The notes under the pieces are model-generated. The model saw only the letters and a list, made by a program, of their open reading frames with translations. It was not told the origin of the DNA and made no database searches. 64,000 bases of DNA, from positions 310,001 to 374,000 of the forward strand of contig NZ_CP049868.1 of NCBI RefSeq assembly GCF_011303555.1, read 5' to 3'. A program made the translations under genes and the position numbers. Source of the stretch: Pedobacter sp. HDW13 (GTDB lineage Bacteria; Bacteroidota; Bacteroidia; Sphingobacteriales; Sphingobacteriaceae). Shown piece after piece: positions 47,528 to 56,734 of this stretch (positions within the stretch are counted from its first letter, which is position 1; the number at the start of each line of letters is the position of its first letter).

Positions 47528-48181
47528 ATGAAAATGAAAAAACAATTATTAACGTTGGTAGCACTATGTGCTATCGCCATGGCTGTTAATGCCCAAACAG
47601 AAAAAGGAGACAACCTGATTGGAGGAAGTTTCAGTATTTCTTCATCAAAAACAGAGTCGCCAAACTATGAAAAAAGAAATTCTTATAGCATCAATCCAAG
47701 GTATGCACATTTCTTTTCTAAAAATTTAGCTATTGGATTAACTGTTTCAGCAGGTTATTCTAAAAATTTTAATAATAATTACGATTCAAATAACAACATC
47801 ACCTCTACAAGAACAAGTAAACAAAAGAATATTTCAGTAGGTCCTGTAGTACGGTATTATGCAGATATTACCGACAAACTTAAAATTTTTGGTCAGTTTA
47901 GCGGTACAATAGGTGTTGTAAAAACCAATCAAACTAATACCTTCCCCTATTACGATTATTCCCCAAATACAAAGTATATCCAGTATAATGCATCCATTAA
48001 TCCAGGTTTAGCATTTTTTCCAACTAAAAAACTGGGTATTGAGATCGGTTTCTCTTTATTATCTTACAATAAAATTGATTATGATGGTCCAGTAACGCCT
48101 AATAGTTGGTATGAAGCAGAGGCATTTGATTTTGGCCTTAACACCTTTAATCCATTTCTTGGATTAAACTTCCATTTTTAA
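47528..48181 (+). CDS. outer membrane beta-barrel protein, paralog 2
   Basis: 217 aa with signal peptide MAVNAQ and mature start TEKGDNLIGGSFSIS. Strand pattern, HFFSKNLAIGLTVSAGYS, FGQFSGTIGV and the end GLNFHF match paralogs at 46085 and 51393. The leader just before the start (TACACAAAAACACAA) is nearly the same as before the 46085 gene. Start could be Met 1 or Met 3. Function unknown; such small barrels can be structural or transport proteins. Confidence 0.82.
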   Translation: MKMKKQLLTLVALCAIAMAVNAQTEKGDNLIGGSFSISSSKTESPNYEKRNSYSINPRYAHFFSKNLAIGLTVSAGYSKNFNNNYDSNNNITSTRTSKQKNISVGPVVRYYADITDKLKIFGQFSGTIGVVKTNQTNTFPYYDYSPNTKYIQYNASINPGLAFFPTKKLGIEIGFSLLSYNKIDYDGPVTPNSWYEAEAFDFGLNTFNPFLGLNFHF

Positions 48182-48183
48182 CA

Positions 48184-48220
48184 AATAATCCCGCTCTTTA
48201 TTACGAAGGGCGGGATTATT
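48184..48220. terminator. bidirectional terminator
   Basis: AATAATCCCGC (48184-48194) pairs with GCGGGATTATT (48210-48220), with T on the right (plus strand) and a TTATTTGTT end on the minus strand. It serves both convergent genes. Confidence 0.85.
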
Positions 48221-48221
48221 T

Positions 48222-49424
48222 TTATTTCTTCTTCGTTTCTATATTAGGCAGAAAGCCCGTAAGTAAGCCTATCAAAGGCAAAAATGCGCATACATTAAAT
48301 ACATATTCAATACTGGTCGAATCGGCTAGTTTACCCAAAAGTGCCGATCCTATTCCGCCCATGCCAAAGGCGAAACCGAAAAATAATCCTGCTACCAATC
48401 CCACTTTACCCGGAATAAGCTCTTGCGCATATACCAGTATAGCCGAAAATGCAGAGGCCAAAATCATCCCAATAGGCACAATTAAAACACCTACCCAAAA
48501 TAGGCTGGCATGTGGCAGCAGTAAAGCAAACGGTGCTGTACCTAAAATGGAAGCCCATATTACATACTTCCTCCCTATTTTATCCCCAATAGGCCCACCC
48601 AATAAGGTTCCGGCAGCCACCGAGAACAGGAACACAAATAAATAAATCTGCGAAGTTTGTACCGAAACATGGAACTTATCAATTAAATAGAAAGTAAAAT
48701 AATTGGTTAAGCTGGCCATGTAAAAGTATTTGGAGAAGATCAGCAGCAATAAAATACATACAGAGAAAATAACCTTAGTTCTCGAAAACTGGTTAACAAC
48801 TGTTTGGATATTAATCTTTTTACTTCTCGAAAGCATAAAGCCTTTATACCAGTTGCCTACATAAGTTAAAATGATGATGGCCAAAAGGGCAATGACCGAA
48901 AACCAGATCACACTAAACTGCCCGTAAGGCACAATAATCCAGGCCGCCAATAACGGACCTAAAGAGCTGCCGGCATTGCCACCCAACTGAAAAACAGATT
49001 GTGCAAGGCCTCTCTTCCCGCCCGACGCGGCATGAGCCATACGCGAGGCCTCGGGATGAAAAATAGAAGAACCAATACCGATAAAACAAACCGATAACAA
49101 TATGGTATAAAAATGCGTAGACTGCGAAAGTGACACTAAACCAATTAAAGTAAAGCCCATACCCGTAGCTAACGAATAAGGCTGAGGTTTTTTATCGGTG
49201 TACAAACCTACAAAAGGCTGCAATAAAGATGCTGCCAGCTGAAAAGTTAAGGTAATTAAGCCTATTTGCGAAAAGCTAAGGTGGTAACTGGTTTTAATGA
49301 TGGGATAAATTGCCGGAATTAACGACTGAATAGTATCATTTAACAGATGTGAAAAGCTTAAGGCGAATAGAATCGGAAAAACAGTTTTTTCAATAATAGC
49401 AGTGGTAGAAGTATTTTCGGTCAT
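48222..49424 (-). CDS. MFS transporter, fosmidomycin-resistance (Fsr) type
   Basis: 400 aa, twelve membrane helices. Fsr-type words: FALSFSHLLNDTIQSLIPAIYPIIK at the start of helix 1, FHPEASRMAHAASGGKRGLAQSVFQLGGNAGSSLGPL at helices 4-5. Fsr exports fosmidomycin in E. coli; the natural substrate is not known. It is monocistronic and divergent from the astacin gene. Confidence 0.9.
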   Translation of the reverse strand: MTENTSTTAIIEKTVFPILFALSFSHLLNDTIQSLIPAIYPIIKTSYHLSFSQIGLITLTFQLAASLLQPFVGLYTDKKPQPYSLATGMGFTLIGLVSLSQSTHFYTILLSVCFIGIGSSIFHPEASRMAHAASGGKRGLAQSVFQLGGNAGSSLGPLLAAWIIVPYGQFSVIWFSVIALLAIIILTYVGNWYKGFMLSRSKKINIQTVVNQFSRTKVIFSVCILLLLIFSKYFYMASLTNYFTFYLIDKFHVSVQTSQIYLFVFLFSVAAGTLLGGPIGDKIGRKYVIWASILGTAPFALLLPHASLFWVGVLIVPIGMILASAFSAILVYAQELIPGKVGLVAGLFFGFAFGMGGIGSALLGKLADSTSIEYVFNVCAFLPLIGLLTGFLPNIETKKK

Positions 49425-49683
49425 GGCAAAATATTATTAGCCAAAAATAACAATTATATTTTTATACCCATTTCACTAATCCAATGGCCTGGCACAAAAC
49501 ACTTAAAACAAATAAAGAATACAATAAAGTAAATATTAAAATACAATTATATTTGGTTAAAATACTACTTAACAAACAAGTTTTTTCTATATAATTTCGA
49601 AATAGCATTAATCTAAAAAAACATAAAAAACTATATACCAACATACTACCATCATTTTTACCTAACCAAATATCTTAAACCTT

Positions 49684-50985
49684 ATGAAAACAACCAAAAT
49701 GAAGATCCGGCTGGCGCTATGCCTGGCTACGGCCATTATGCTCACCGTTTTTAGCTGTAAGAAAGTAAATGAGACAAATGCCGGCCCCGATAAAAGCGGT
49801 CCTTATCAAACCCATACCTTCACAATAGACGGCAACAAAGTGATTATTAAAGAAATTAACGGTGTATACTATTTTGCCGACGATATTACACTTACACCAC
49901 AGCAGTTTAACCTGTTAAAAGCAAACAGCAATAAATCGTTATCAACTACCGAAAGAGGATTGATTATCAACAACCTGGTAAAACGGTGGACCAATGGAAT
50001 TGTTTATTACGACCTTACTGGTTTAGGTGCCGACACTTCCTGGACACTGAAAGCCATGCAAAATATTTCGAGGGTATCACCCGTTGTTTTTGTAAAAAGG
50101 ACAAGTCAGGCCAATTACATCAATTTTGTAAAAGGTACCGGAAACAGTTCTTCTGTTGGTATGGTTGGCGGTGCCCAAAACCTTAACATTTACAACTACA
50201 ATTATCCGGGTATTTTGATGCACGAAATATTTCATGCGTTAGGTGTAAATCACGAACAATGCAGACCCGACCGTGATAGCTATGCAATCTTTTATCCTGA
50301 AAATGTTCCCGACGAAAAAGAATTCAATTTCAATAAACTTTCGGCTACCAGCAATACTACAGTTGGTCCTTTCGATTTTGAATCGATTATGATGTATGAG
50401 CCATACGCTTTCTCTAATACCGGACAACCCAGCATAACCAAACTCGATGGTTCTACCTATCAATCCAGTTACCCAACAAGCAATTTGACCCCAAGCGATA
50501 TTGCAACGATTAACCAAATGTATAGTGGTTTTAACTATGTCGGCCTCCCTGCCAATACGAATTATGAAATTGCAACGGCGCTGGATAACAATAAACTGCT
50601 TAACGTATCGGGTGGTTCATCAAGCGATGGCGCGCAGATTATACTCTATACAGACGGAAATTCGAACAATGCGCGATGGAGTTTAACCAAAAACGCAGAA
50701 GGTTATTACCAGTTGTCGCCATTAAATGCTCCCGGTAAAGTGCTTACTGTAGTTGGTGCCGCCACAGCTAACGGTACTAAACTCGAGATAAGGACAAACA
50801 GTAATACTACTGCACAACAATTTAACATTATACCCATAGATGGAGGTTATTATACTTTATCGCCACGCAATGTACCTTCAAAAAATGTAGATGTACCCGG
50901 TAGCAGCACTGCAAACAGCACTTTGCTTAACATCTGGTCGGAAGGCAGTGGAAATAACCAGAAATTTAAATTCAATACTTTTTAA
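49684..50985 (+). CDS. astacin-type metalloprotease with ricin-like lectin domain
   Basis: 433 aa lipoprotein (lipobox VFSC, then KK). The zinc motif HEIFHALGVNHE starts at H180 (H180, E181, H184, H190), and the Met-turn SIMMYEPYAF follows near 238, both of peptidase family M12A. After about residue 285 comes a ricin-type beta-trefoil (LLNVSGGSSSDGAQIILYTD, NNARWSLTKNAEGYYQLSP, repeated). The combination suggests a surface protease held on glycans. The propeptide (about 30-100) has no visible Cys or Asp switch. Confidence 0.9.
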   Translation: MKTTKMKIRLALCLATAIMLTVFSCKKVNETNAGPDKSGPYQTHTFTIDGNKVIIKEINGVYYFADDITLTPQQFNLLKANSNKSLSTTERGLIINNLVKRWTNGIVYYDLTGLGADTSWTLKAMQNISRVSPVVFVKRTSQANYINFVKGTGNSSSVGMVGGAQNLNIYNYNYPGILMHEIFHALGVNHEQCRPDRDSYAIFYPENVPDEKEFNFNKLSATSNTTVGPFDFESIMMYEPYAFSNTGQPSITKLDGSTYQSSYPTSNLTPSDIATINQMYSGFNYVGLPANTNYEIATALDNNKLLNVSGGSSSDGAQIILYTDGNSNNARWSLTKNAEGYYQLSPLNAPGKVLTVVGAATANGTKLEIRTNSNTTAQQFNIIPIDGGYYTLSPRNVPSKNVDVPGSSTANSTLLNIWSEGSGNNQKFKFNTF

Positions 50986-51007
50986 TAAAACCATAAAATG
51001 ATGGTCA

Positions 51008-51043
51008 AAAAGCAAACGGGCGAATATCCCGTTTGCTTTTTTT
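51008..51043 (+). terminator. terminator of the astacin gene
   Basis: AAAAGCAAACGGG (51008-51020) pairs with CCCGTTTGCTTTT (51028-51040), then T. Confidence 0.93.
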
Positions 51044-51103
51044 ATTTCAGTACCCTACCCTTTTGCTCAAACAACCGATAAATTAAAACTGTCCTAAAAA
51101 ACT

Positions 51104-51157
51104 GTCAGATTGTACTGTCTAAAAATCTGACATTTATACAAAAAAAGTCAGATTGTC
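51104..51157. promoter_or_regulatory. direct and inverted GTCAGATT words, candidate operator
   Basis: GTCAGATTGT occurs at 51104-51113 and 51148-51157; the inverse AATCTGAC lies between at 51124-51131. The AT-rich spacing and position upstream of a barrel gene suggest protein binding. The binding protein is unknown. Confidence 0.4.
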
Positions 51158-51170
51158 AATTTGTCATAAG

Positions 51171-51200
51171 CCAAAAATCAATCGATCGATTGATTTTTGG
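51171..51200. repeat. 30-bp perfect palindrome
   Basis: CCAAAAATCAATCGA followed directly by its exact reverse complement, centred at 51185/51186. There is no loop and no T run. It is about 190 bases before the gene at 51393. Confidence 0.95.
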
Positions 51201-51392
51201 TCACACGAAAATAATATTGAGTTAACCTTAAATTTACATCTAACTATAAACTAAGGAGTTGACAGAAAACTGATTCTTTGATGACTTAAACAAAGTTTTT
51301 TGGCACAAGTGTTGACTTTTAGGCAAATATAGTCAGGCATTAAAATAGTAAAGCTGGCTATATTTTTAACACAAAATATAATTAATAAAACA

Positions 51393-52001
51393 ATGAAAAA
51401 ACTATTATTATCATTAGTAGCAGTAGCAGGTTTAGCTTTTGGTGCAAAAGCACAAACTGAAAAAGGAAAATTTATTTTAGGCGGTAATGTTGGTTTTAAT
51501 TCAACAAAAGTAGAAGGTGCAGCAAAATCAGATATCGACTTTAGTGTAATACCAAGTGTTGGTTATTTTGTAAGCAACAACTTTGCAATCGGTACCGGTG
51601 TAGGTTATACTTATTCTAAAACCGTAAGCGGAGCAGTTCCAAACCAGATTGGTGCTTTCCAGGTTTCGCCATTTGGTCGTTACTATGTTGGTTTATCTGA
51701 GCAATTTAAATTCTTCGGACAATTATCAGTTCCTATGGCTTTTGGTACCGTAAAAGCAGTTGATGCTAACGGCGATACAGGTGCTAAAGTAGGTACTACT
51801 ACATCAATTGGTGTTAACGTTGCTCCAGGTTTTGCTTTCTTCCCAACCAAAAGAATCGGTATCGAAGTATCGGTTAACGGTTTAGGTTATGCAAACAACC
51901 AAATCAAAGCAGAAGCAACTGGTGCAAAAACTACCAGCAACTCTTTCGGTTTAGAAGCTAATACTTTCGCACCAAAATTAGGTGTACAGTTCCACTTTTA
52001 A
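51393..52001 (+). CDS. outer membrane beta-barrel protein, paralog 3
   Basis: 202 aa with signal peptide GAKAQ and mature start TEKGKFILGGNVGFNSTKVEG. FVSNNFAIGTGVGYTYS and the end GVQFHF match the genes at 46085 and 47528. Codons are unusually uniform (TTA, GGT, GCA), as in highly expressed genes of this group. A strong terminator follows. Probably an abundant small outer membrane protein. Confidence 0.85.
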   Translation: MKKLLLSLVAVAGLAFGAKAQTEKGKFILGGNVGFNSTKVEGAAKSDIDFSVIPSVGYFVSNNFAIGTGVGYTYSKTVSGAVPNQIGAFQVSPFGRYYVGLSEQFKFFGQLSVPMAFGTVKAVDANGDTGAKVGTTTSIGVNVAPGFAFFPTKRIGIEVSVNGLGYANNQIKAEATGAKTTSNSFGLEANTFAPKLGVQFHF

Positions 52002-52049
52002 TTAAATCCTTCCGGCAGGAAGTATTTAACTAATGACTTTTTTTCAAGG

Positions 52050-52080
52050 AGCGCCCCGATATACCATCGGGGCGCTTTTT
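52050..52080 (+). terminator. strong GC-rich terminator
   Basis: AGCGCCCCGAT (52050-52060) pairs with ATCGGGGCGCT (52066-52076) around ATACC, then TTTTT. It lies just before the stop of the convergent peptidase. Confidence 0.93.
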
Positions 52081-52082
52081 GT

Positions 52083-53735
52083 TTATTTCTTTTCTCTGAT
52101 TGCTTTAAACTCCGAGCCAGCTTTCCAGTTTGGAAAACCAGTTTCATTGCTTAAGCGATAGCCCATATCAAAAAGCATACGTACATCTTCCACAATACCT
52201 GATAAATCCCATGTTTTGGCATCAAAATTATCTTGTGGCGAATGGTAGCGGAGCTTGGTAAAATCGGCTACCTGTTTCAATCCCCACACCCTGCCATGCT
52301 CAATATTATCAACACCTGATCCTGTAAATAAAGACGGAACACCAACTTTGGCCAGGTTAAAATGATCGGAGCGGTAATATAGGCCTGAAGATGGAACCGG
52401 ATCGGGAACAATTACCCTCCCCTGTTTTTTAGCGGCTTCGCCGGCATAATCTTCCAGCTCCGACTGACCGAAACCATAAACCACAATATCTTTTGTTTTG
52501 CCAGCTATCCCCATCATATCCATATTGATATTGGCTACGGTTTTAGCCAGCGGAAAAACCGGATGTTTGGCATAATACTCTGAGCCCAATAAACCCTGCT
52601 CTTCTGCAGTATAAGAAATAAACAAAATGGTACGTTCGGGGTTTTTAGGCAGTTTTTTAAATGCTGATGCGATTTCGAATAAAGAGGCTACCCCTGTAGC
52701 ATTATCAACGGCACCGTTATAAATAGAATCGCCTTTTACCTGCTCCCCTATCCCTAAATGATCCCAGTGTGCCGAATAAATAATGGCCTCATTTTTCTGC
52801 CTGCTGCCCGGTATGGTGGCCAGTACATTATAGCTAACCGACTTTTTAATGGTATTTTTAACCTTTAACGAAGTAGTAATATTTAAATCAATTGCTTTAA
52901 ACCCTTTCTTATGCGCATCTAAAGCCAGTTTATCGAATGATTTTCCATCCAAGGCGAAAAGCTGTTTTGCTTTATCCAGGCTAATCCATCCTTCAATTAC
53001 CGCCCTGCTCATTCCGTTATCGGGCGATTGCAGGTTGAGCTTGGATTTAGACCAACCGCTTCTTACAACCGTCCAGGGATAAGCTGCAGGTTCGGTATCG
53101 TGTACGATAATAATTCCAGCCGCACCTTGCCTGGCTGCTTCTTCAAATTTATAAGTCCAGCGACCATAATAAGTCATATTTTTCCCTTTAAATAAGGTAG
53201 AATCAGCAAACCCCGGATCGTTGATCAATACCACTACTGTTTTTCCTTTTACATTTAAGCTAGCGTAATCATTCCAACCATACTCTGGTGCAACAATACC
53301 ATAGCCCGCAAAAACCAAAGGCGAATTATTAATACTTACCTCCTCTTGTACTCGCCTCGTACCAGCCACAAAATCGGTTAAATAATTCAGGCTAAGCGAT
53401 GTGGTTTTGCCTTTAAATACCATGTTATCTCCAGGCACCGATTTAATTTCTACCATTGGCACTTCTTGAAAATAACTGTCGCCATTGCCTGGCTTTAAGC
53501 CCAGATGTTCGAATTGCGCTTTTAAATAATTAATGGTTTTGGTTTCGCCTTTGGTAAAAGGCTTTCTTCCCTGAAGACTATCGGCAGCAATTACCGAAAG
53601 GTATTGCGTTAAGCTGCTTTCGTTAATGGCTTTAATGGCTAAAGAATCGACAGAGCCGCCGGCTGTTTTTGTTCCTTGCCTGCACGACGCAAAAAAGGAG
53701 AACGCACAAGCAGAAAACAGCAGTATTTTTTTCAT
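52083..53735 (-). CDS. M28 family aminopeptidase with PA domain, lipoprotein
   Basis: 550 aa from Met 53735 (lipobox FFASC); Met 53741 is also possible. A PA insert lies at about 130-270. The zinc ligands are in AHWDHLG, NGAVDNATGVAS, SYTAEEQGLLGSEYY, NMDMMG and RSDHFNLAKVGVP, all conserved in family M28. It removes amino acids from peptide N-termini outside the cytoplasm. It shares the strand and a 46-base gap with the next protease gene. Confidence 0.93.
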   Translation of the reverse strand: MKKILLFSACAFSFFASCRQGTKTAGGSVDSLAIKAINESSLTQYLSVIAADSLQGRKPFTKGETKTINYLKAQFEHLGLKPGNGDSYFQEVPMVEIKSVPGDNMVFKGKTTSLSLNYLTDFVAGTRRVQEEVSINNSPLVFAGYGIVAPEYGWNDYASLNVKGKTVVVLINDPGFADSTLFKGKNMTYYGRWTYKFEEAARQGAAGIIIVHDTEPAAYPWTVVRSGWSKSKLNLQSPDNGMSRAVIEGWISLDKAKQLFALDGKSFDKLALDAHKKGFKAIDLNITTSLKVKNTIKKSVSYNVLATIPGSRQKNEAIIYSAHWDHLGIGEQVKGDSIYNGAVDNATGVASLFEIASAFKKLPKNPERTILFISYTAEEQGLLGSEYYAKHPVFPLAKTVANINMDMMGIAGKTKDIVVYGFGQSELEDYAGEAAKKQGRVIVPDPVPSSGLYYRSDHFNLAKVGVPSLFTGSGVDNIEHGRVWGLKQVADFTKLRYHSPQDNFDAKTWDLSGIVEDVRMLFDMGYRLSNETGFPNWKAGSEFKAIREKK

Positions 53736-53787
53736 ATACATAGTATTATTTTTTGTAAAATAAGAAGAATAGGCAACATTTGAGCGA

Positions 53788-56613
53788 TTACCTCTTAATC
53801 AGCTTAAACTTTTTAACCTGCTGACCATTCTGTACAATTACCCCTACATAAACACCACTGGCTAGTGCATTTAGGCCAAAACGGCTGGTACTCGATGCTT
53901 TTTCGTCAAAAACTTTTTGCCCCAGCATATTGTAAACAGACAGGTTATAATCTTTAAATGACCCGCTTAAAATAGTAAGGTAGTCTGTCACCGGATTGGG
54001 GTAGAAAGAAAAATCGTCTTCTTCCAGGAATACTGCCGAAGCCAGATCGCTGGTGTACTTGCCATTGGCGGTTTCGAAAGTAACACGGTAAAACTGTATA
54101 CCCGGCTTGGGCTTTTCATCAAAAATACTGTAATCGAGCTGGTTTTGAACTGGCAGTGTTTGCTTCAAAACGGTGTAGGTATTTACACCAGTTTGTTTCT
54201 CCCAAATGATATTTTTAATATCGAGTGTGGTACCGATACTTAAATCGAGTCTTATTTTATCGTCACTGGTGTTATTAGCCGATAAATTTCTTACATAACA
54301 GGCAATACCCTGTTGCGTGTAATCGATAGTGTAACTCTTTAATCCAGTAAAACCAGTGCCATTTGCGGCCACAGCAAAATAGTTACTGTTTACTTTGCTC
54401 CTGTCTATTTTAGTTAAGGTGTCAGTTACATTTAAAACCGGCATTAATACATTGTTAACCAAACCATATATGGTATAATCTTTTGCACCAGACTGGGGAT
54501 TCCAGTTTAAAACTACACCGTCGCTACATACATAGCCTACTTTTAGCTCCCTGGGACTCGAAATCACAAAAGAGGGACTAAAAATTATATTTCCTTCCAC
54601 TTCCATCTTCAATATGGCTTTCGAGAACTGATCTGGAGCAATCCAGTTATAAAAACCCCTGCTTAAATCGATGCCCGAAGCAATCGCTTTCCAGGTTAAA
54701 CCTTCATCGTAGCTCACCGTTAAATTGCCCGATTGGGAGGTATAGGTATTATCCCAACGGATATAATTGCTTTCGGCGGCAAAAAAGCTACCGTCTTTTT
54801 CGGGTGTGATAAAGGAAAAGGCATTTTTAAGTTTGAAGCTGTAAGCCAAAGCAAAATTCTGCTGGATGCCCTGCGTAATGCGGCCTCCTTTTATATGAAT
54901 TTTAAAACTCCCTGCTGATGGATTCTCCAGGGTAACCTGTTGAATATTGTTAATCAGATCGGCCTTACGCACTGCAGGCTCAGAAAGTGCATTTAGGTTA
55001 GCTGCGCCGCTTAACACCCAAGGTAGAGTTACACTCCCTCCCGGATTTTCGAGACTCAGGTCTAAGCCATTTACCAGACCCTGCGACGCGTTTACCACCG
55101 CAGCCGGATCGTTCCAGACTATTGTTACTTTAACCTCTGCTACATTGGCCGGAACGTTTAAGGGAATAATCAATTCCTGTGCTTTGGCAACTGTATATAC
55201 AGCAACCCTATCTTCGTCCAAAGTTTTTAAAGACTGCGCCACATTTAGTTTTCCGTAGCCGTATACATAATCTACCTGTGGGGTACCCAAATCATCAGCG
55301 GCATTAATCAAAGCAGCCTTAACGAGCGAAGCTGAAGGAGCCTTTTTAAACTTCTGGCGATAAAACTGCTCTAAAAGCACAACCGATCCACTGGTAATGG
55401 CAGCAGAACCTGAAGTACCATCCTCGCCCAAAGCCACCAGCTCTGGCTTTATACGTCCATCGTAAGCAGGGCCTTTACTGCTTAAGTTTTCGGAAACATT
55501 TTCCCTGTTTACGCCACCAATAACCAATACATTTTTAGCCTGCTTAAAATTACCGGTTAAATTGGCCCTGGCGGCAATGCCTTGATAAAACCCTGCAGAT
55601 GGTGTTTGTGTACCGCTATTACCGGCCGAAAAAACGTGGATTAAAGTATCGTTTTCAAAAACCTGTCTATCATATGCAGCAGCTTCGATACCATAATTAT
55701 TATCAATGCCCACACCATACGAATGGTTTTGAATCCGAATCTGAAATTTATTCAAATCGCCAGGCAAATCAGGCATCAGATTTTCGAAACTCGAAAACGC
55801 CAGTTTTGCTTTTGGGGCAGCTCCCAAACCCCGAATAAAGGAATTGCCATTACCTATAGCCAAAGTTGCCATAGTAGTGGCATGCGAGGTTGCTTTACCT
55901 GTGAGCGTTGCTCCTGCTACCGTTTTCCCTAAAATATCAAGATCAGTCACATCGTACATCCCTTCTTTAAGGGAAAGATTGATTCCCGATCCATCGATAC
56001 CGGGAAACAGACTGTGGGCATTGGCAATCTGGTTCAGCCCCAAATCTAATCCATTAATTACCACTTCTTCTTTGGCAACCGCTATAATATCAGCATACAA
56101 CACTTCATTGTGTGCCAAAACCAGCATTAGATCATCAGGTAAAATATAGACTCTACAGATATTATTCGCAAGGTCAACCGAGATTACCTTTAAATTTTGA
56201 AGGAAGCCTGGCGAAGCAGTTAAATTTTTAACGACAAGCCTAACCAGCACCGAGTCGCCTTTTTTATTGCCTTTATTCAGCACTTTCATCAACCCATCGC
56301 TTACCTTCCACAAGCCATTGGCAGGTCCTTGAAAAACGAGGCTGGGTGAAAGCATTGAAATAGCACCTTTCTCAACGATAAAGTAATCACCGGAGAGTTT
56401 CTTTTTAGGTTTTAACAATTGAATTTCACTTGCAGTTAAAGCATGGTTAAACCGCACCAACAACAGCTCGTTCGGCGGTAATATTTCAATATTACCTTTT
56501 GTGGAAATAAATTTTTGAAAATTTTTATCTACTCCACCTGGTTGTGATTGTGCATTTAAAGCGCTTACACAAAGACAAATTAGTATAACTAAAAATACAG
56601 TACTGACTTTCAA
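53788..56613 (-). CDS. S8 subtilisin-like protease with T9SS sorting domain
   Basis: 941 aa with a signal peptide (LNAQ). The subtilase domain (about 200-480) has the His in GKATSHATTMA, the Asn in VFSAGNSG and the Ser in DGTSGSAAITSG. Where the catalytic Asp is normally found, the sequence reads LSLKEGMYDVTDLDI, so Glu may stand in its place. Then come beta-sandwich domains (P-like and fibronectin-like), and a type IX secretion C-terminal domain with FSFYPNPVTDYLTI and the end GQQVKKFKLIKR. It is thus exported by the PorSS machinery to the surface. Confidence 0.9.
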   Translation of the reverse strand: MKVSTVFLVILICLCVSALNAQSQPGGVDKNFQKFISTKGNIEILPPNELLLVRFNHALTASEIQLLKPKKKLSGDYFIVEKGAISMLSPSLVFQGPANGLWKVSDGLMKVLNKGNKKGDSVLVRLVVKNLTASPGFLQNLKVISVDLANNICRVYILPDDLMLVLAHNEVLYADIIAVAKEEVVINGLDLGLNQIANAHSLFPGIDGSGINLSLKEGMYDVTDLDILGKTVAGATLTGKATSHATTMATLAIGNGNSFIRGLGAAPKAKLAFSSFENLMPDLPGDLNKFQIRIQNHSYGVGIDNNYGIEAAAYDRQVFENDTLIHVFSAGNSGTQTPSAGFYQGIAARANLTGNFKQAKNVLVIGGVNRENVSENLSSKGPAYDGRIKPELVALGEDGTSGSAAITSGSVVLLEQFYRQKFKKAPSASLVKAALINAADDLGTPQVDYVYGYGKLNVAQSLKTLDEDRVAVYTVAKAQELIIPLNVPANVAEVKVTIVWNDPAAVVNASQGLVNGLDLSLENPGGSVTLPWVLSGAANLNALSEPAVRKADLINNIQQVTLENPSAGSFKIHIKGGRITQGIQQNFALAYSFKLKNAFSFITPEKDGSFFAAESNYIRWDNTYTSQSGNLTVSYDEGLTWKAIASGIDLSRGFYNWIAPDQFSKAILKMEVEGNIIFSPSFVISSPRELKVGYVCSDGVVLNWNPQSGAKDYTIYGLVNNVLMPVLNVTDTLTKIDRSKVNSNYFAVAANGTGFTGLKSYTIDYTQQGIACYVRNLSANNTSDDKIRLDLSIGTTLDIKNIIWEKQTGVNTYTVLKQTLPVQNQLDYSIFDEKPKPGIQFYRVTFETANGKYTSDLASAVFLEEDDFSFYPNPVTDYLTILSGSFKDYNLSVYNMLGQKVFDEKASSTSRFGLNALASGVYVGVIVQNGQQVKKFKLIKR

Positions 56614-56734
56614 GAATATTTTATTGTAAAATTTTGCTTACATCACAATTCTTCTCTAAATTAGTATTTATAAGGTAATTAGCAAACATTATTAACTAAC
56701 TTATTTAATCATTATTCATTTAAACCTAACAGAA

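Larger units (their letters stand above)
50986..51392. other. gap with terminator, repeats and palindrome before a barrel gene
   Basis: No gene is seen. From left to right: a terminator, GTCAGATTGT repeated at 51104 and 51148 with the inverse AATCTGACA at 51124, a 30-bp perfect palindrome at 51171-51200, and an AT-rich leader up to the gene at 51393. Confidence 0.65.

Noticed and set aside
49425..49683. Small frame at 49462-49644 on the minus strand
   Set aside because: Hydrophobic, AT-rich 60-residue frame in a divergent promoter gap, with no support from start or family.
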